From the NCBI GenBank assembly GCA_024275165.1, contig JAJRZQ010000003.1, forward strand, positions 62,001-126,000: a stretch of 64,000 nucleotides of DNA, written 5' to 3'. Positions within the stretch are counted from its first letter, which is position 1. Each line of letters opens with the position of its first letter. Below the pieces are notes generated by a model. It searched no databases. It saw only the letters and a program-made list of their open reading frames with translations, and was not told where the DNA came from. A program made the position numbers and the translations under genes. The stretch comes from a bacterium. Its GTDB lineage: Bacteria > SAR324 > XYD2-FULL-50-16. Below are positions 27,643 through 35,503 of this stretch, piece by piece.

Positions 27643-28050
27643 TTAAAAGTCAGAACCTTCCATGCTGCTGCTGACCCCGAGCTTCGGGGTAGGTAGCTCG
27701 ACAACCAAATCGTTCCCTTTGGTGCGTTCTTCTTCGCTTTTGCACTCAATGCAAAGACGGGTAAAGGGGAGGGTCATCAAACGGGGCTTCCCGATTTCTT
27801 GACCGCATTCTTTGCATTCGCCATAGCTTTCGTCTTCAATGCGTTCTAAGGCTTCTTTGATTTGCTGTAATTTTAGCCGATCCCGTTCGCCAAGGAGTTG
27901 ATAAAGCTCTCGATCACGCTCTTCCGAGGCGTAATCAATACTATCGCCGACATCATGGGTAATCGAATTATCAGAATTTTTCCGATCCAACTCAATTTCT
28001 TGAATGATCTCTTGCTGCATTTCAATGAGTTTTGCTTTGATGTCTTTCAT
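27643..28050 (-). CDS. DksA/TraR-family zinc-finger protein
   Basis: The C4 zinc finger reads CKECG, 17 intervening residues after the second cysteine, then CIEC; an acidic helical coiled coil (about residues 1-80) precedes it. DksA-type proteins enter the RNA polymerase secondary channel and adjust initiation with ppGpp. An upstream ATG at 28086 would add 12 residues; I prefer 28050 because family members start with such a helix. The residues DVGDSIDYASEERDRE hold the acidic tip expected for this group. It sits 27 bases before fliR, so it probably shares the flagellar transcript. Confidence 0.88.
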   Translation of the reverse strand: MKDIKAKLIEMQQEIIQEIELDRKNSDNSITHDVGDSIDYASEERDRELYQLLGERDRLKLQQIKEALERIEDESYGECKECGQEIGKPRLMTLPFTRLCIECKSEEERTKGNDLVVELPTPKLGVSSSMEGSDF

Positions 28051-28117
28051 GATTTCTATCCAAAGGGAGATTTCGGCTCTCCTCATCTCTGATCAGGGGG
28101 CCGATTCAATGTGAAAT

Positions 28118-28147
28118 ATTATATAAAACCTCCCCCCCAAAAGGCAA
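28118..28147 (-). promoter_or_regulatory. Sigma70-like promoter of dksA-fliR-flhB-flhA
   Basis: On the minus strand TTGCCT (28147-28142), an 18-base G-rich spacer and a perfect TATAAT (28123-28118) lie upstream of the DksA-type gene. I saw no sigma54-type GG/GC element here, so these flagellar genes may have housekeeping rather than class-specific control. Confidence 0.6.
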
Positions 28148-28190
28148 GGCATTTCTACCGAAAAGCTCCTTTTTAAGGCCGCTATAGGGT

Positions 28191-29294
28191 TTAAGCCAAG
28201 GCCTTTTTTAAGCGATCCGTATTCGCCACCGCAAAACCCAACAACTCATCGGCTAAGACAAGATTGATCATCGCCTCGACAATGGGAACCGCGCGAGGCA
28301 GCACACAGGGGTCGTGACGCCCTTGAGCAATAAAACGGACGGGCTCTAAGCTTTGCGTTACCGTTTCCTGCTCCATAAACAGGGTGGCGGTCGGTTTAAA
28401 AAAAAGTTGCCCGTAAAGCTCATCCCCGCTGGTAATGCCCCCTAAAACACCACCTGCCTTATTGTCTGGGGTAGTAACCCGACCTTGCTTTAAGATAAAG
28501 GGGTCGTTATGCTCGCTCCCTTTCATCTGCGCCGCTGCCGCGCCTAAACCAAAGCCGATACTGCGGGTCGCGGGAATCGACATCAAGCCCTGGGCGATTC
28601 GCGCCGTTATTTTATCAAATACCGGGGAGCCCAACCCCGCGGGGAGCCCCCGCACCAAAAAGGCCAAGCCTCCGCCCAAACTGTTTCCTTCTCGCTTTGC
28701 CTGCGCGATGGCAGCGTACATTTTTTCCGCCGCCACGGGGTCGGGGCAGCGCACCGCGTTGGCTTCGATCTGATCCAAGGTTACCTGCAAGGGATTGATT
28801 TCCCCTTGAATCTGGTGAATGACCTCCACCCAAGCTAAAGTAGTGGAGCCGACTAGAGTGAACAAAAGTTTTTTGGCAATCGCCCCGGCAGCGACTCTCG
28901 CCGCCGTTTCCCGATTGCTCGCTCGCCCGCCCCCGCGATGATCGCGCAGACCGTAACGCGCTTGATAGGTATAATCGGCATGACTGGGGCGAAAGAGTTC
29001 GGCGAGGTTGTCGTAGGATTTGGATTTAGCGTCCTCATTTAAAATCAGCAGGCCAATGCTGGTGCCGAGGGTCACCCCGTCTTTTACCCCCGAAAGAATT
29101 TGCACCTGATCCGCTTCTTTTCTAGCGGTGGTGATTTTGCTCTGTCCGGGCTTTCTCCGGTCTAATTCAACTTGAATCTCTTCTCGGCTGATTTCCAAGC
29201 CCGCCGGGCAACCATCGAGTATCGCCCCAATTCCCCCGCCATGCGACTCCCCAAAGGTAGTGAGGCAAAATATATTCCCAAAACTGTTCCCCAT
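28191..29294 (-). CDS. aroC: Chorismate synthase
   Basis: This catalyses the last shikimate-pathway step, from EPSP to chorismate, with reduced FMN. All three signatures are present: FGESHGGGIGAILDGCPAG near the N-terminus, RPSHADYTYQARYGLRDHRG in the middle with GGGRASNRETAARVAAGA following, and RHDPCVLPRAVPIVEAM near the C-terminus. The length of 367 residues is normal. Its ATG overlaps the bpt stop by one base (TAATG), so the two are translationally coupled. Confidence 0.96.
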   Translation of the reverse strand: MGNSFGNIFCLTTFGESHGGGIGAILDGCPAGLEISREEIQVELDRRKPGQSKITTARKEADQVQILSGVKDGVTLGTSIGLLILNEDAKSKSYDNLAELFRPSHADYTYQARYGLRDHRGGGRASNRETAARVAAGAIAKKLLFTLVGSTTLAWVEVIHQIQGEINPLQVTLDQIEANAVRCPDPVAAEKMYAAIAQAKREGNSLGGGLAFLVRGLPAGLGSPVFDKITARIAQGLMSIPATRSIGFGLGAAAAQMKGSEHNDPFILKQGRVTTPDNKAGGVLGGITSGDELYGQLFFKPTATLFMEQETVTQSLEPVRFIAQGRHDPCVLPRAVPIVEAMINLVLADELLGFAVANTDRLKKALA

Positions 29295-29986
29295 TATTCG
29301 CTTTCATCCTCAGGAGGGGCCCACTGGCCTCGAATTAAGAGCTCATAGGGGCGAAAGCGATTTTTATAACTCATGGCCTGACAATCTTGCACCCAAAAAC
29401 CCAAATGCAGGTAATCCAATTCTAAATCCTTGCAGAGTTCCAACTCCCGTAAAATCGAATAGGTGCCCAGACTGCGGTCTTGATAGGCGGGGTCAAAGGC
29501 AAAATAAACACTGCTCATGGAGTTGATTAAAATATCCACCCAGCCCACCCCGATCAAACGACCCTCCAACTCATAGCGCATCATCCAGGTATTAAAGGCG
29601 GTGTTGGATAAAAAATTTCGGAACTCCTCTTCACTCCCAGCGTTGTCATAGCGTTCTTGAGTAAACTTCACATAAAGTTGAAACGCTTCTTCATCAAAGC
29701 AACTGGGGCTGCGTAAAATCACCAGATCTTGATTTTTCCTCAATAAGCGCCGTTGCGACTTGCTGGGAGTAAACCGCTCGGATTGAATCCGCAAGGAGAT
29801 GCATTCACTGCAATCTTGGCAATTGTTTTTATAAAAAATCGAGCCGCTGCGACGAAACCCCTGATTGAGCAGGTTTTCATAGGCATAAGGGTCCAGCAAC
29901 CTCGACTGAATCAGGTAGCTGATCCATTCTTTGCCTTCAAGGTAGGGGCACTCGCCGTTACTGGCTTCAAAAAGGGAAAACTCCAT
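29294..29986 (-). CDS. bpt: Leucyl/arginyl-tRNA--protein transferase
   Basis: The enzyme attaches leucine or arginine to N-terminal Asp/Glu of proteins, making them N-degron substrates for ClpAP/ClpS. The 230 residues show the family pattern: CPYLEGKEW, GFRRSGSIFYKNNCQDCSEC with paired cysteines, then RFTPSKSQRRLLRKNQDL. In the C-terminal half, GNAT-like sequence LIGVGWVDIL and SVYFAFDP occur, and LHLGFWVQDCQAMSYKNRF is the family's end block. Bpt and Ate are hard to separate by sequence, so the donor amino acid is uncertain. Confidence 0.88.
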   Translation of the reverse strand: MEFSLFEASNGECPYLEGKEWISYLIQSRLLDPYAYENLLNQGFRRSGSIFYKNNCQDCSECISLRIQSERFTPSKSQRRLLRKNQDLVILRSPSCFDEEAFQLYVKFTQERYDNAGSEEEFRNFLSNTAFNTWMMRYELEGRLIGVGWVDILINSMSSVYFAFDPAYQDRSLGTYSILRELELCKDLELDYLHLGFWVQDCQAMSYKNRFRPYELLIRGQWAPPEDESE

Positions 29987-30018
29987 AAATGAGGAATCAA
30001 GTTGGGTTTGTCTTTTAA

Positions 30019-30031
30019 AGCAATCATTGCT
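30019..30031. promoter_or_regulatory. 6-1-6 inverted repeat upstream of bpt
   Basis: AGCAAT-C-ATTGCT is a perfect inverted repeat with a one-base centre, 33 bases from the bpt start in the divergent region. It has the same geometry as the purF/nuo repeat but a different sequence. Operator function is a guess. Confidence 0.3.
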
Positions 30032-30115
30032 ATCTTAGAATCTGAAGCATAGATGTATGCCTTCAGCCTCTTTTAATAGGCTAATTGCTTTCATGGCATT
30101 GGATCAAGAAAAATC

Positions 30116-30134
30116 TGCCTTATTCAGTAAGGCA
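30116..30134 (+). promoter_or_regulatory. Leader hairpin before the HTH/coiled-coil gene
   Basis: TGCCTTA-TTCAG-TAAGGCA forms a perfect 7-bp stem in the probable 5' leader, 35 bases before ATG 30169. A smaller one, AGCCT...AGGCT (30065-30082), precedes it. No T-tract follows, so attenuation is not evident. Confidence 0.3.
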
Positions 30135-30168
30135 TGGAAATCAAAAAACCAATTTTTCAAAGGGCAAC

Positions 30169-30696
30169 ATGGCTAAAAGCATCGCGGAACAAGTAGCGGA
30201 GTATTTGACCAAGCACCCAGAAACGGACAATCAAGAGCTTTACGCTGCCTTCCCCCAAGTGCGCTCCAACACCCTGCGCCATTACAAATCAAAGTTTCAA
30301 GGCCCCCAAGCGAGTAACAAAGCCAACCCCAAGGCCAAAACAGCTCCAACCACGCCAGGCAAAAAAGCGACCAAGGCGCACAGCCAAGCCAACGCCGCTG
30401 CCGCCAAATCGGCCAAACCCAAAAACGACCTGGAAAAGCGCTTAGCAAAACTCGAAAAGGAAGTGAATCGCTTAGGTCAACTCATCGAGAACAAACACCC
30501 CTTTAAAGATATGCTTTCCCAAACCACGGGAACCCTCGATAAGGTTTTAAAGGATTTAGAAGAAAACCTAGGCAACCTAAAAGCCAAGGTGCAGGGGAAT
30601 TACATGAACGATCTACGCCTTGAAGAACTGCAACAGATGATTACCCAACGGGTCAGTCAATTTGTGCAAAGCCTGAAAAAAGGTGGCAAACCTTGA
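30169..30696 (+). CDS. Hypothetical HTH-like / coiled-coil protein
   Basis: ATG 30169 with AAGGG five bases upstream was preferred to an in-frame start at 30085. The 175 residues have three parts. Residues 1-43 look like a small helical, possibly DNA-binding unit (EYLTKHPETDNQELYAAFPQ followed by RSNTLRHYKSKF). Residues 44-87 are an Ala/Lys/Pro-rich low-complexity linker. From about 88 on is a long amphipathic coiled coil (LEKRLAKLEKEVNRLGQLIE). I know of no family name. The end overlaps pyrF (TTGA at 30693-30696), so pyrF translation probably depends on it. Confidence 0.7.
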   Translation: MAKSIAEQVAEYLTKHPETDNQELYAAFPQVRSNTLRHYKSKFQGPQASNKANPKAKTAPTTPGKKATKAHSQANAAAAKSAKPKNDLEKRLAKLEKEVNRLGQLIENKHPFKDMLSQTTGTLDKVLKDLEENLGNLKAKVQGNYMNDLRLEELQQMITQRVSQFVQSLKKGGKP

Positions 30697-31625
30697 TTGT
30701 TGAGCGTTTATTTCACTGCATCGACGAAAAAACCAGCCCCGTTGTCGCTGGATTGGACCCGGTTTTAGAGCAAATCCCTCCCTTTTTGCTCAAAAAAGCG
30801 AAAAACCGCCTCGGAGACAATCAAGCCGCTGTTGTAGCCGCGCTTTTAACCTTTAACCTAAGCCTTTTAGAGGTACTCGCCCCCTTAGTGCCCGCAGTTA
30901 AACTGCAAAAAGCCTGCTATGAGGTCTATGGCGCGCCGGGGATCGACTGCTTTGAGCAGACCGCAAAAAAAGCCCAAGCATTGGGTTTAATCGTTATTGA
31001 CGACTCCAAACGAGGGGACATCGGTTCCACAGCGGGGTTATACGCCCAAGCCCTACTCGGGAAAGATCGCCCCGCTGATTTCGCCACCGTCAACCCCTAC
31101 CTGGGCTGGGACGGAATCGACCCCTTTCTCGCTCTCTGCAAAAAAAATGACCGAGGCCTCTTCTTGCTGGTACGAACCTCCAACCCCAGCGCGGCGCAAT
31201 ACCAAGAAGCCAGGACCCCCAAAGGCCCCCTCTATGAAGCGATTGCCCAAGACTTAGAAGAGCGTGCCCAAAATTGGCTCGGGGCCCGGGGATTTTCTCC
31301 CCTCGGGGCCGTGGTGGGGGCCACCTGGCCAAAAGAACAAACCCGGTTACGAAAATTAATGCCCCATTGCCTTTTTCTCGTTCCCGGGTACGGGGCTCAA
31401 GGGGCTAAGGGAAAAGAGGTGATGCCTAGTTTTAACCCCCAAGGCTATGGGGCCTTGATCAATTCTTCCAGAGGCATTATCTTCGCCTATAAACGCCCTG
31501 ATTTGCCCTCTTCCTTACAGGGGGACGAAAATTTTGCCCAAGCCGCGGCTTGGGCAGCCAGTGAAATGCGCAAGGATCTTTTGCACAACCTTGCTCAAGC
31601 TGGAAAACTCCCATCAAACTGGTAA
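30693..31625 (+). CDS. pyrF: Orotidine 5'-phosphate decarboxylase, type 2
   Basis: This enzyme makes UMP from OMP, the last step of de novo pyrimidine synthesis. The 310-residue length and VVAGLDPVLEQIPPF opening mark the longer 'type 2' subfamily. The catalytic motif is VIDDSKRGDIGSTA near residue 103, and TVNPYLGWDGIDPF and LVPGYGAQG follow. The start is TTG 30693, overlapping the preceding stop by three bases; no ATG fits the conserved N-terminus. Confidence 0.93.
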   Translation: MIVERLFHCIDEKTSPVVAGLDPVLEQIPPFLLKKAKNRLGDNQAAVVAALLTFNLSLLEVLAPLVPAVKLQKACYEVYGAPGIDCFEQTAKKAQALGLIVIDDSKRGDIGSTAGLYAQALLGKDRPADFATVNPYLGWDGIDPFLALCKKNDRGLFLLVRTSNPSAAQYQEARTPKGPLYEAIAQDLEERAQNWLGARGFSPLGAVVGATWPKEQTRLRKLMPHCLFLVPGYGAQGAKGKEVMPSFNPQGYGALINSSRGIIFAYKRPDLPSSLQGDENFAQAAAWAASEMRKDLLHNLAQAGKLPSNW

Positions 31626-31628
31626 GCC

Positions 31629-32453
31629 TTGAACTTGTCTTATCTCTTTTGGCTCGTTGTCTTTTTGATTTTTAGCGGCTGGTTGCTCTCTGCCGTAGCT
31701 TTTTACAAGCTTAAAGAACGCTGGCACGCCTTAGGGGAGCGGCTGCTCTTTTCAGGGCTCGCCGCCCAGTTGCTCTACATCGTGGCCGCCTATATCGAGT
31801 TGGATCTAACCCCCTTTAAAAACCTTGCCGGACTGTTTTTGTTCGGCAGTCTTTTAGTCCTCCTTCTTTATTTTCTCTTGGATTTCTTTTTTGCCAATCC
31901 CATCTTTGAGGTGATCTTTCCTCCCTTGACTCTCTTTTTTATGCTGCTTTCCATGCTCTTGACCAGTCAGTGGATTCAAGCCGAAACCTTTTTAGAAGAA
32001 ATTCCCGTTTTTGGGCATTTCATCCTCTCCATTCACGCGGGCTTAACCATGTTGGGTTATTTATTGTTTGGGGTGGCGAGCATGACAAGCATTTATTTTT
32101 TAGTGGCGGAGCGGCAGATCAAAGCGAAAACCATTCATCTCATCGACTCCAAGGGCCCAAGCCTCGGATTTTTAGATCGGCTCAACCATGGGGTGATCGC
32201 CACGGGCTTTGTTTTTATCACCGTAGGTCTGTTGGTGGGGATCACGATGAAGGTGCTGACCCACGCGGCACCTCCAGAACTAAACCTCCGTCAAGGGCTG
32301 CCTCTACTGACTTGGCTGGTTTATGCCGGTTTTTTGCTGGACCGGAGCATTCAAGGCTTGAGCTTAAAAACCGCCGCCCTATGGGCAATCGGCGGTTTTT
32401 TTGTGGTGATGGCAAGCTTTGCCTATGAGATCCATCTACTGGTCAACCGCTAA
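31629..32453 (+). CDS. CcsA/HemX-type cytochrome c assembly membrane protein
   Basis: This 274-residue integral membrane protein has eight predicted helices and resembles the cytochrome c assembly family (CcsA/CcmC/HemX). Support comes from its size, the helix pattern and conserved-type histidines on the membrane surface, in VFGHFILSIHAGLTMLGYLLFG and in KVLTHAAPPE. CcsA proteins handle heme export and ligation; HemX-like members tune glutamyl-tRNA reductase. The WWD (WGxxWxWD) signature is not obvious, so HemX-like is the better guess. The start is TTG 31629, three bases after pyrF. The 3' end carries a strong terminator structure inside the coding region and overlaps the convergent gene by 18 bp. 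Confidence 0.7.
   Translation: MNLSYLFWLVVFLIFSGWLLSAVAFYKLKERWHALGERLLFSGLAAQLLYIVAAYIELDLTPFKNLAGLFLFGSLLVLLLYFLLDFFFANPIFEVIFPPLTLFFMLLSMLLTSQWIQAETFLEEIPVFGHFILSIHAGLTMLGYLLFGVASMTSIYFLVAERQIKAKTIHLIDSKGPSLGFLDRLNHGVIATGFVFITVGLLVGITMKVLTHAAPPELNLRQGLPLLTWLVYAGFLLDRSIQGLSLKTAALWAIGGFFVVMASFAYEIHLLVNR
32366..32402 (-). terminator. Strong bidirectional terminator inside the CcsA/HemX-like gene
   Basis: AAAAACCGCCG (32366-32376) pairs perfectly with CGGCGGTTTTT (32390-32400), with an inner GCCC/GGGC stem, and seven T residues end the plus-strand side. On the minus strand it sits 34 bases after the stop of the gene at 32436 and runs into TTTTTAAGC. It lies within codons for TAALWAIGGFF of the plus-strand gene. 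Confidence 0.7.
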
Positions 32454-33326
32454 AGAGGGCGGTTGGGAGTCTTCTAAACACATCTGCCCTTGCTGGTGAC
32501 GCAGCCAGCGCAAGGCCTCGCTCTGAGCCTTGCAAAAAGCGGACAATGCCTTTTTATCTTCTCGGTTCACCTTCAAGACCAAAAAAATTTGAGGGCGGCT
32601 CTCCTGTTTTTTCTTCTCCTCTTTGAGAGCCCAAAAGGGGGTAAAAAATAAATTCTCCATCTCTTGCAAGACCGCTTGGGCAAGATGAAGCAACTCCTTG
32701 CGCTCTTTTTTGGCCAAAATGGCGCTGTAGGGGCCGGCAGCCTGAATCGCCTGACTCAAAGGTAGCTGTACCTCCTCTTTTGCCAAGGCGAGGTTCAACT
32801 GGTGCAACAGACTTTGAAAAAAAGGGATCGCCTCTTGCCCTCCCGCATACCGATGGGGCAAGGGGGGCAAGCGGCGGGGAATGGATTCAGGGTCTAATTT
32901 TTGTTGCAGCATCCGGTATTCGATTCGTTTATTCTTCCATTCCCCCAACAACATGGCGGCGCTGTTTTGCCGGATCACCATCAAGGGCAGGCCTGCTCGC
33001 TGGCAGAGGGCAAACAGGTCGGCCCCTTGCTTCTCACTCCCTAAAACCAAGGCTTGACTCACCCCTTCCGCCAAGCTCTTTTTCCCCCAGTCACGCAGGT
33101 CAAGCGTATCGTCTGGAAGCAGTTGCAAGACCAAAAAACGCACCGCCTCCCCTGCCGGAGTCGAAAAATCCCACTGCAACGCGCTTTTCCCCACCGGGGG
33201 AAGCATTGCCAAGCTCAGCCAGCAACTCCATCCCTTTTGCGGGGGAAACATCCCTTCGCCATCGGCCCGATTTTGCCTCCATAACCAACTGGCAAGCCGC
33301 CCCTCATCCCCGTTGTATTCAAACAT
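32436..33326 (-). CDS. Hypothetical protein
   Basis: The 296-residue soluble protein belongs to no family I recognise. It has no signal peptide or membrane helix; it is rich in Leu, Gln and Trp, with a Lys/Glu stretch (ALKEEKKKQESRPQ) before a C-terminal basic helix. GGAGG four bases before ATG 33326 is a strong ribosome site inside the end of the upstream gene, which it overlaps by 8 bp. It is the last gene of a YggT-unknown-unknown unit and converges on the CcsA/HemX-like gene. Confidence 0.6.
   Translation of the reverse strand: MFEYNGDEGRLASWLWRQNRADGEGMFPPQKGWSCWLSLAMLPPVGKSALQWDFSTPAGEAVRFLVLQLLPDDTLDLRDWGKKSLAEGVSQALVLGSEKQGADLFALCQRAGLPLMVIRQNSAAMLLGEWKNKRIEYRMLQQKLDPESIPRRLPPLPHRYAGGQEAIPFFQSLLHQLNLALAKEEVQLPLSQAIQAAGPYSAILAKKERKELLHLAQAVLQEMENLFFTPFWALKEEKKKQESRPQIFLVLKVNREDKKALSAFCKAQSEALRWLRHQQGQMCLEDSQPPSLAVDQ
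32444..32465. terminator. Hairpin in the convergent overlap
   Basis: CAACCGC-TAAAGAGG-GCGGTTG is a perfect 7-bp stem that spans both stop codons of the convergent pair. It has no T-tract. The main transcript end is more likely the stronger hairpin at 32366-32402. Confidence 0.35.
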
Positions 33327-34371
33327 TTTGCCTCCAGCCTAAAATCTGCCTCGCTAAATACTTTTCTAAGCGAAAAGCGAGAGCGAGGCCCCCAGTCCCT
33401 TGGGGGAAAATCCGCAACTCTGTACTGGTAAGTTCTATTTCCAATTCCCAACCGCGACGCAAATCCACGCATAAAACCCGCCAAAGGTCTCGCCCCATGC
33501 GCTGGAAATTACCAAAGAGTTTCAAGGGGCCTTGCCCCGAGGTCATGGCTTTTACCAGGGCATCGAGGCGGTACATCGGGCGCGGAAAGGAAAAAACCCA
33601 CCCCTCCCCCTTCACCTGAAGCGACCGCCCCTGGGGCTCAAAAGAGCAAAAGGCCTCAACCAAGGCTTGGACTTCTTGCCTCATTGCTTGGTGCAAGGGC
33701 TTTACAACCTCGTAGAACTCTCGCAAGCGCAAGCCTTCACCAAAAATCCACCCTTCGCTGATCACCCGCAAGCGGCCCAGGCCTCCGGCTTGCAAACGCC
33801 CCCTCACCGAGGTCAGGTTCAAGGCGTCCCCCTGGTTTGCCGCCAAAAGGCTCAACAACTCGGCGGCAAGGGAGCCTTTTGCCTGCCCTCTCAGGGAAAA
33901 ACCCAATTCGCCTTGTTGCCCCGGTTGTTCTTTAAGGTAATGGAATTCTTCTAAGTTCAGGCTGTTGCCTACCCGCAGTAAGGCGGCATGATCCAAGCGG
34001 CAGGCCTGCAACCAGCGAGAGGATTCCAATGCCTTGACCCAGCGCTGGCGCGCTTTTGCCTCCCCCCAGGCAAACAACGGCCAGGGGCCTTCTCCAACGC
34101 ATTGCAGCAAAACCTTGGGCCAGCCCTCATCCCCGCTCCAGCAAGCGAACTGCCCGTCCGCGTCGAGTAAGAAATTACTGCCCAATTCAGCATTCACTTC
34201 AAGGAAAAAAAACTGATTGCGGTCTTCGCCTGCTAGGTCTAACAGGCCCGGGGGGAAAATCGGCAACAGGCTGGCCGAGAAAAAACGCTCCTCGGCAAGG
34301 GCCAAAAAGGCAAAGCCCTCTGGACTGGCCTCCAGCCCCATCCAGGCCTGTAGGCGTTCGAGCAAAGACAT
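33319..34371 (-). CDS. Hypothetical protein
   Basis: A 350-residue protein without recognisable domains. It has no signal peptide or transmembrane segment. The sequence is rich in Gly, Leu, Trp and Arg, and the second half alternates as beta strands (LRVISEGWIFGEG; LQVKGEGWVFSFPRPMYRL). The gene follows yggT with one base between stop and start and overlaps the next gene by 8 bp, so all three are probably one transcript. Confidence 0.6.
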   Translation of the reverse strand: MSLLERLQAWMGLEASPEGFAFLALAEERFFSASLLPIFPPGLLDLAGEDRNQFFFLEVNAELGSNFLLDADGQFACWSGDEGWPKVLLQCVGEGPWPLFAWGEAKARQRWVKALESSRWLQACRLDHAALLRVGNSLNLEEFHYLKEQPGQQGELGFSLRGQAKGSLAAELLSLLAANQGDALNLTSVRGRLQAGGLGRLRVISEGWIFGEGLRLREFYEVVKPLHQAMRQEVQALVEAFCSFEPQGRSLQVKGEGWVFSFPRPMYRLDALVKAMTSGQGPLKLFGNFQRMGRDLWRVLCVDLRRGWELEIELTSTELRIFPQGTGGLALAFRLEKYLARQILGWRQNV

Positions 34372-34372
34372 C

Positions 34373-34975
34373 TCAGATCACCCTCAACTGGCTCAAACGA
34401 TATGCCGCGAGAGCCAAATAATGACTGGCCAAATAACAAGCCAAGGCTAAAACCAAGGGGGAAAGGTCAATTTTTGCGCGAGGCAAGAAGCGCTGCAAGG
34501 GGGTTAAAAAAGGGTCCAGCACAACATAAAGGCTGCGTAGAATCGGGTTGTTCAACGAAGGCCCGACTAAGCCCAACCCAAACCAAAGGATACTTAAAAA
34601 AAAGAAAAACCAGGCCAAATGCCCCAATACCTTAAATCCAGCAAAACCAAGATAAATCAATAGATTAAACAAACTAGCCTGGACTGCCAACTCCCCCAGC
34701 AAAAAGGCCCCCAGGCTACGAATCAAACCGGGAAGAACAATTTCCCCAAACAGCACGGTCATCAAAGCCAAGTAAGCGGCTAGGGGACGCAAAACCCGAG
34801 GGCTGATACGGCCTGCCCAGTCCCATAAAGGCAGGGTGTAAGCTTGAATAAAACGAACCAGGGGGTTATTCGGGTCTGGCGCCACCCAACTTAAGATAAA
34901 AGCGGCGATGTGCAACCAAAAATAAAATCGTATCCCCCATTCTACAGCGGTCGCCAGAAGTTGAACTGCCTCCAT
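34373..34975 (-). CDS. YggT-family membrane protein
   Basis: The 200 residues contain two YggT repeats, each a pair of helices with a conserved loop: ILSWVAPDPNNPLVRFIQAY, then TLPLWDWAGRISP, in the first half, and NNPILRSLYVVLDPFLTPL, then QRFLP, in the second. YggT proteins are small inner-membrane proteins of unclear role, linked in some bacteria to division, plastid/cyanobacterial thylakoid organisation or potassium homeostasis. It starts the unit that includes two unknown soluble proteins. Confidence 0.82.
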   Translation of the reverse strand: MEAVQLLATAVEWGIRFYFWLHIAAFILSWVAPDPNNPLVRFIQAYTLPLWDWAGRISPRVLRPLAAYLALMTVLFGEIVLPGLIRSLGAFLLGELAVQASLFNLLIYLGFAGFKVLGHLAWFFFFLSILWFGLGLVGPSLNNPILRSLYVVLDPFLTPLQRFLPRAKIDLSPLVLALACYLASHYLALAAYRLSQLRVI

Positions 34976-34981
34976 GATAGG

Positions 34982-35458
34982 TTAACTCATCAAGCTGTGC
35001 CACAGTTCTTCATCCGCGCGCTCCGTAAAACGGCAACCAATTTTAAAGCCGCCTTTGCAGGGGATGGCCCGCATCACCTCAAATTCAAAATCCAATACCG
35101 AACCCCCAGCTTGATGCTCATCTTTGATGGAAGCCGTTAAGAGGCAACCGGGCTCGATTTCTTCTTTAGAAAGAAAACTCAAGCCCCCAGCAGAGTAATC
35201 ATACAAGGAGTAGAGATGTTCTTTATAACCTTCGACAAGGGCGATTTTGCCCCGGGCCCGATAGCGCTGGTCATTGCGATGCCCGGCAAAGGCTTCTTCG
35301 GCTAAGGCCTCGTCTTCAAAATCAAATCCTTCAACCATCACCTTTTGTAGGTAAGTGGGCTCCACCGCGGTGATCATAATGGGATAGCGTCCCTGGAGGC
35401 GCAGCGGCTCATGTAAATGGATTTTTCCTTCAATGTAGGTGCCCTTAATGGAAAACAT
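34982..35458 (-). CDS. PilZ-domain protein (c-di-GMP receptor), copy 1
   Basis: The 158-residue protein has the c-di-GMP-binding signature: a basic QRYRARG start (RxxxR), YDYSAGGLSFLS (D/NxSxxG) and IGCRF late in the domain (from about residue 62). The N-terminal 35 residues (GTYIEGKIHLHEPLRLQG) look like a small beta unit of the kind found in AF2212-type antitoxins, which is inference. It is a paralogue of the PilZ protein at 39437-39904. No partner such as a diguanylate cyclase is nearby. Confidence 0.82.
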   Translation of the reverse strand: MFSIKGTYIEGKIHLHEPLRLQGRYPIMITAVEPTYLQKVMVEGFDFEDEALAEEAFAGHRNDQRYRARGKIALVEGYKEHLYSLYDYSAGGLSFLSKEEIEPGCLLTASIKDEHQAGGSVLDFEFEVMRAIPCKGGFKIGCRFTERADEELWHSLMS

Positions 35459-35503
35459 AAATCCTCTCGTTTTCGTTTCCCCAACCTACCCCGGCAAGGG
35501 CCT

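Noticed and set aside
32780-33619. 279-residue open frame on the plus strand
   Set aside because: It lies antisense to two tightly packed minus-strand genes with ribosome sites; its sequence is low-complexity Pro/Ser/Arg text typical of a shadow frame.
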